From: Thalassovita taeanensis
GTDB taxonomy: Bacteria; Pseudomonadota; Alphaproteobacteria; Rhodobacterales; Rhodobacteraceae
DNA: 64,000 nucleotides
Reading direction: 5' to 3'
NCBI RefSeq assembly: GCF_900110775.1
Contig: NZ_FOEP01000010.1
Location: forward strand, 1-64,000
Shown: positions 61,624 to 64,000 of the stretch, piece by piece
Layout of the letters: each line of letters opens with the position of its first letter
Position numbering within the stretch: the first letter of the stretch is position 1
Program-made: the position numbers and the translations under genes
The notes under the pieces: model-generated
Told to the model about the DNA's origin: nothing
What the model saw: the letters and a program-made list of their open reading frames with translations, nothing else
Databases searched by the model: none

Positions 61624-62931
61624 ATGATCCCCCGCTATTCCCGCCCCGAAATGGTTGCCATCTGGTCGCCCGAGACGAAATTCCGCATCTGGTACGAGAT
61701 CGAGGCCCACGCTTGCGATGCGATGGCCGATCTGGGCGTGATTCCGCGCGCAAACGCCGACGCCGTATGGAAAGCCAAAGACGTGGAATTCAACGTCGCC
61801 CGGATCGATGAGATCGAGGCCGTGACCAAGCACGATGTGATCGCGTTTCTGACCCATCTGGCCGAACATGTCGGCAGCGATGAAGCCCGTTTTGTGCATC
61901 AGGGCATGACATCGTCCGACGTGCTGGACACCTGCTTCAACGTCCAGTTGGTGCGCGCTTCCGACATCCTGATCGCGGACATGCAAGGCCTTCTGGCCGC
62001 ACTGAAGCGTCGGGCGTTTGAGCACAAAGACACCATCCGCATCGGCCGCAGCCACGGCATTCATGCCGAGCCGACGACGATGGGCCTGACCTTCGCACGC
62101 TTTTATGCCGAGATGGACCGCAATCTTGCCCGCCTGCAAACCGCCCGCGACGAGATCGCCACCGGCGCGATTTCCGGCGCGGTCGGCACCTTCGCCAATA
62201 TCGATCCGCGCGTCGAGGAACATGTCTGCGCCCAACTGGGCCTGACCCCCGAACCGATCAGCACGCAGGTGATCCCGCGCGACCGCCACGCCGCGTTTTT
62301 TGCGGCACTTGGCGTTGTGGCTTCGTCGATCGAAAACGTCTCGATCGAGATTCGCCACATGCAGCGTACCGAGGTGCTGGAAGCTGAAGAATTCTTCAGC
62401 GCCGGTCAAAAGGGTTCGTCGGCAATGCCGCACAAACGTAACCCGGTCCTGACCGAAAACCTGACCGGTCTGGCCCGACTGGTGCGCATGGCCGTTGTGC
62501 CCGCGATGGAAAACGTTGCCCTCTGGCACGAGCGTGACATCTCGCACAGCTCGGTCGAGCGCAACATCGGCCCCGACACTACCGTAACGCTCGACTTCGC
62601 CCTGTCGCGCCTGACCAGCGTGATCGACAAGCTGGTGATCTATCCCGACAACATGCTGGCCAACATGAACAAATTCCGTGGTCTAGTGATGTCGCAGCGC
62701 GTGCTTCTGGCACTGACCCAAGCGGGCGTCAGCCGTGAAGACAGCTATAAGCTGGTGCAGCGAAACGCGATGAAGGTCTGGGAGCAGGGAAAGGATTTCA
62801 AAACCGAGCTTCTGGCCGACGAAGATGTTCTCAAGGCGCTGTCCGCAGAAGAGATCGAAGAGAAATTCGATCTCGGCTATCACACCAAGAACGTCGACAC
62901 GATTTTCCGGCGGGTGTTCGGCGAAGCGTGA
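61624..62931 (+). CDS. purB: Adenylosuccinate lyase
   Basis: This 435-residue fumarase/aspartase-superfamily enzyme acts twice in purine synthesis. It shows MIPRYSRPEMVAIWSPETKF, TSSDVLDTC, GRSHGIHAEPTTMGL with the catalytic His, and the signature GSSAMPHKRNPVLTENLTGL (mobile-loop Ser). The length is typical of the shorter bacterial PurB. Confidence 0.97.
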   Translation: MIPRYSRPEMVAIWSPETKFRIWYEIEAHACDAMADLGVIPRANADAVWKAKDVEFNVARIDEIEAVTKHDVIAFLTHLAEHVGSDEARFVHQGMTSSDVLDTCFNVQLVRASDILIADMQGLLAALKRRAFEHKDTIRIGRSHGIHAEPTTMGLTFARFYAEMDRNLARLQTARDEIATGAISGAVGTFANIDPRVEEHVCAQLGLTPEPISTQVIPRDRHAAFFAALGVVASSIENVSIEIRHMQRTEVLEAEEFFSAGQKGSSAMPHKRNPVLTENLTGLARLVRMAVVPAMENVALWHERDISHSSVERNIGPDTTVTLDFALSRLTSVIDKLVIYPDNMLANMNKFRGLVMSQRVLLALTQAGVSREDSYKLVQRNAMKVWEQGKDFKTELLADEDVLKALSAEEIEEKFDLGYHTKNVDTIFRRVFGEA

Positions 62932-62995
62932 TTTCTGAATTTCGCGCATCTGTGCTAGGCTCTTTCCAGTGTAACCCACTGGAGGGAGCTTTTTC

Positions 62996-63148
62996 ATGTT
63001 TAAGATTGTATTGACTGCGCTGGCCCTATCAGCCGCCCCCGCGCTTGCCATTGCCGAATGTTCAGCCGGGCACCAACAAGCCCTGTCCTGCGCCAGCGGC
63101 ACGGTCTGGGACAGCCAAAGCGGAAGCTGCAAAAAGCTGACTGGCTAA
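62996..63148 (+). CDS. Small secreted cysteine-rich peptide (peritrophin-A-like)
   Basis: This 50-residue ORF has a strong ribosome site (GGAGGGAGC) and a signal peptide (MFKIVLTALALSAAPALAIA). The mature part is about 30 residues with three cysteines: ECSAGHQQALSCASGTVWDS and SGSCKKLTG. The spacing and the GTVWD core resemble chitin-binding peritrophin-A modules, which occur as tiny exported proteins in Roseobacters. A role in binding is inferred only. Confidence 0.7.
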   Translation: MFKIVLTALALSAAPALAIAECSAGHQQALSCASGTVWDSQSGSCKKLTG

Positions 63149-63235
63149 TAGAAACCGGCGACCAGAACAGCGCGCCTTCAGCCTTTGTTTACCCTTCCCT
63201 GCGTATCTGGTGCAAATCGCACCAATGAGGGACGG

Positions 63236-64000
63236 ATGACCAACCTGACACCGCTTGCCCGGATCGCCCCACCGAACACGGCCTCGGGCAAAGAACGGGT
63301 CAGCCCGGCCAGATCCTTGTCACGTCGTCAAAAAGCCGCCGTCATCGTGCGGTTTTTACTGAACGAGGGGGCAGATCTGAGCTTTTCTGACCTACCCGAG
63401 GATCTTCAGGCAGGGCTTACGCTGCAGTTGGGCGACATGCGCGTGGTCGACCGCTCTACACTTGCGAGTGTGGTCGCAGAGTTCGCCGACGAGCTGGAGC
63501 AGATCGGCGTGACCTTTCCGCATGATCTGGCGGGGGCATTGTCGGTTCTGGATGGGCGTATTCACCCGCGGACAGCCGCCAAACTGCGCAAACAGGCGGG
63601 CGTGCGACAATATTCCGACCCATGGGACCGGATCCGCGCCATGACGGCACCCACCCTGCTGCCAATCTTCGAAGCGGAAGCGACCGAAGTGGCTGCGGTG
63701 GTTCTATCGAAACTTGATGTCGCTCGTGCAGCCGAGGTTCTGGCGCTGTTGCCCGGTGACAAGGCGCGGCGGATTACATATGCGGTATCGCTGACCGGTG
63801 CCGTCACACCCGATGCCGTGGACCGGATCGGCCTGTCGTTGGCCAGCCAGCTGGATGCCAGGCCAGAACGTGCCTTTGATGCTGATCCCGAGGAGCGGAT
63901 CGGCGCGATCCTGAATTACTCGCCCTCTGCCACCCGAGAAGAGCTGCTGAATGGGCTGGATCAAGAAGATGCGGAATTCGCTGGTCGGGTGCGCAAGGCA
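63236..64000 (+). CDS. fliG: FliG-like flagellar motor switch protein, N-terminal part (cut by window end)
   Basis: The frame is open from ATG 63236 to the window end (255 codons). Opening SLSRRQKAAVIVRFLLNEGA and the following DLPEDLQAGLTLQLGDMRVV match the FliG N-terminal domain. FEAEATEVAAVVLSKLDVAR and AAEVLALLPGDKARRITYAV match the FliG middle repeats. FliG couples the rotor to torque generation. GAGGGA precedes the ATG. No other flagellar gene is in view, and the C-terminal torque domain lies outside. Confidence 0.85.
   Translation, partial: MTNLTPLARIAPPNTASGKERVSPARSLSRRQKAAVIVRFLLNEGADLSFSDLPEDLQAGLTLQLGDMRVVDRSTLASVVAEFADELEQIGVTFPHDLAGALSVLDGRIHPRTAAKLRKQAGVRQYSDPWDRIRAMTAPTLLPIFEAEATEVAAVVLSKLDVARAAEVLALLPGDKARRITYAVSLTGAVTPDAVDRIGLSLASQLDARPERAFDADPEERIGAILNYSPSATREELLNGLDQEDAEFAGRVRKA

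Overview
The window is a contiguous piece of a high-GC alphaproteobacterial chromosome, almost certainly from the Rhodobacteraceae (Roseobacter group). The strongest signs are a full-length Rhodobacter-type gene transfer agent (GTA) cluster beside cysE, the order ftsB-pdhA-pdhB-pdhC with a lipoyl domain on PdhB, the carboxynorspermidine polyamine genes, and several small Roseobacter-type families (Hint domain, glyoxalase-superfamily, YceI).

Layout. 1-13.5 kb is housekeeping metabolism: the N-terminal part of acetyl-CoA synthetase (cut by the window edge), a glycosyltransferase, a minus-strand block (citramalate synthase, alpha/beta hydrolase, squalene/phytoene synthase-like protein), cysS, a PLP aminotransferase, two overlapping cyclophilins, pgk, a class I fructose-bisphosphate aldolase and an AidB-like acyl-CoA dehydrogenase. 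13.6-17.8 kb holds ftsB and the pyruvate dehydrogenase operon, preceded by a perfect 8-4-8 inverted repeat at its putative promoter. 17.8-18.6 kb is cysE.

18.75-32.73 kb (minus strand) is a GTA structural cluster in canonical order: g1 and g2 (terminases), g3 portal, g3.5, g4 protease, g5 capsid, g6, g7, g8, g9, g10, g10.1, g11 tape measure, g12, g13, g14 and g15. Every frame is open and many junctions overlap by 1-11 bases. Its upstream region (32.74-32.93 kb) carries a sigma70-like promoter with 17-base spacing, a perfect CtrA-type site (TTAA-N7-TTAA), a 10-base palindrome, and a strong terminator-like hairpin with a T tract between the promoter and g1. That arrangement suggests attenuation of the GTA operon and is the most interesting signal I see.

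33-36.9 kb has the carboxynorspermidine decarboxylase/dehydrogenase pair and an MFS transporter, then a broken GFA-family gene. 37.7-43.4 kb is the fatty acid synthesis group fabD-fabG-acpP ... fabF-mltG (minus strand), interrupted by an opposite-strand gene for a membrane-anchored PilZ-like protein. 43.5-47.6 kb has a cytochrome b561-YceI fusion, a separate YceI protein, a small membrane protein and the rpsF-rpsR-rplI operon with a potentially pseudoknotted leader.

47.7-49.6 kb is a LuxR/LuxI quorum-sensing pair; a 41-codon ORF abuts luxR and LuxI has a long C-terminal extension. GTA production is quorum-regulated in Rhodobacter capsulatus, so this pair may matter to the GTA. 49.6-64 kb holds a DUF1330 protein, tig, tRNA-Leu(UAG), a Hint-domain protein lacking the usual cysteine, nnr, glnB-glnA, an unrecognised membrane protein, a short lytic transglycosylase, a glyoxalase-superfamily-like protein, a DUF3445-type protein, a GH-A-like protein with a TTG start and C-terminal membrane tail, purB, a 50-residue secreted cysteine-rich peptide and the start of a FliG-like gene cut by the window end.

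I found no insertion sequence, CRISPR array, rRNA or integrase. A short motif, GAGTATTT-N3-TCAGAAAGAA, occurs three times in intergenic DNA.
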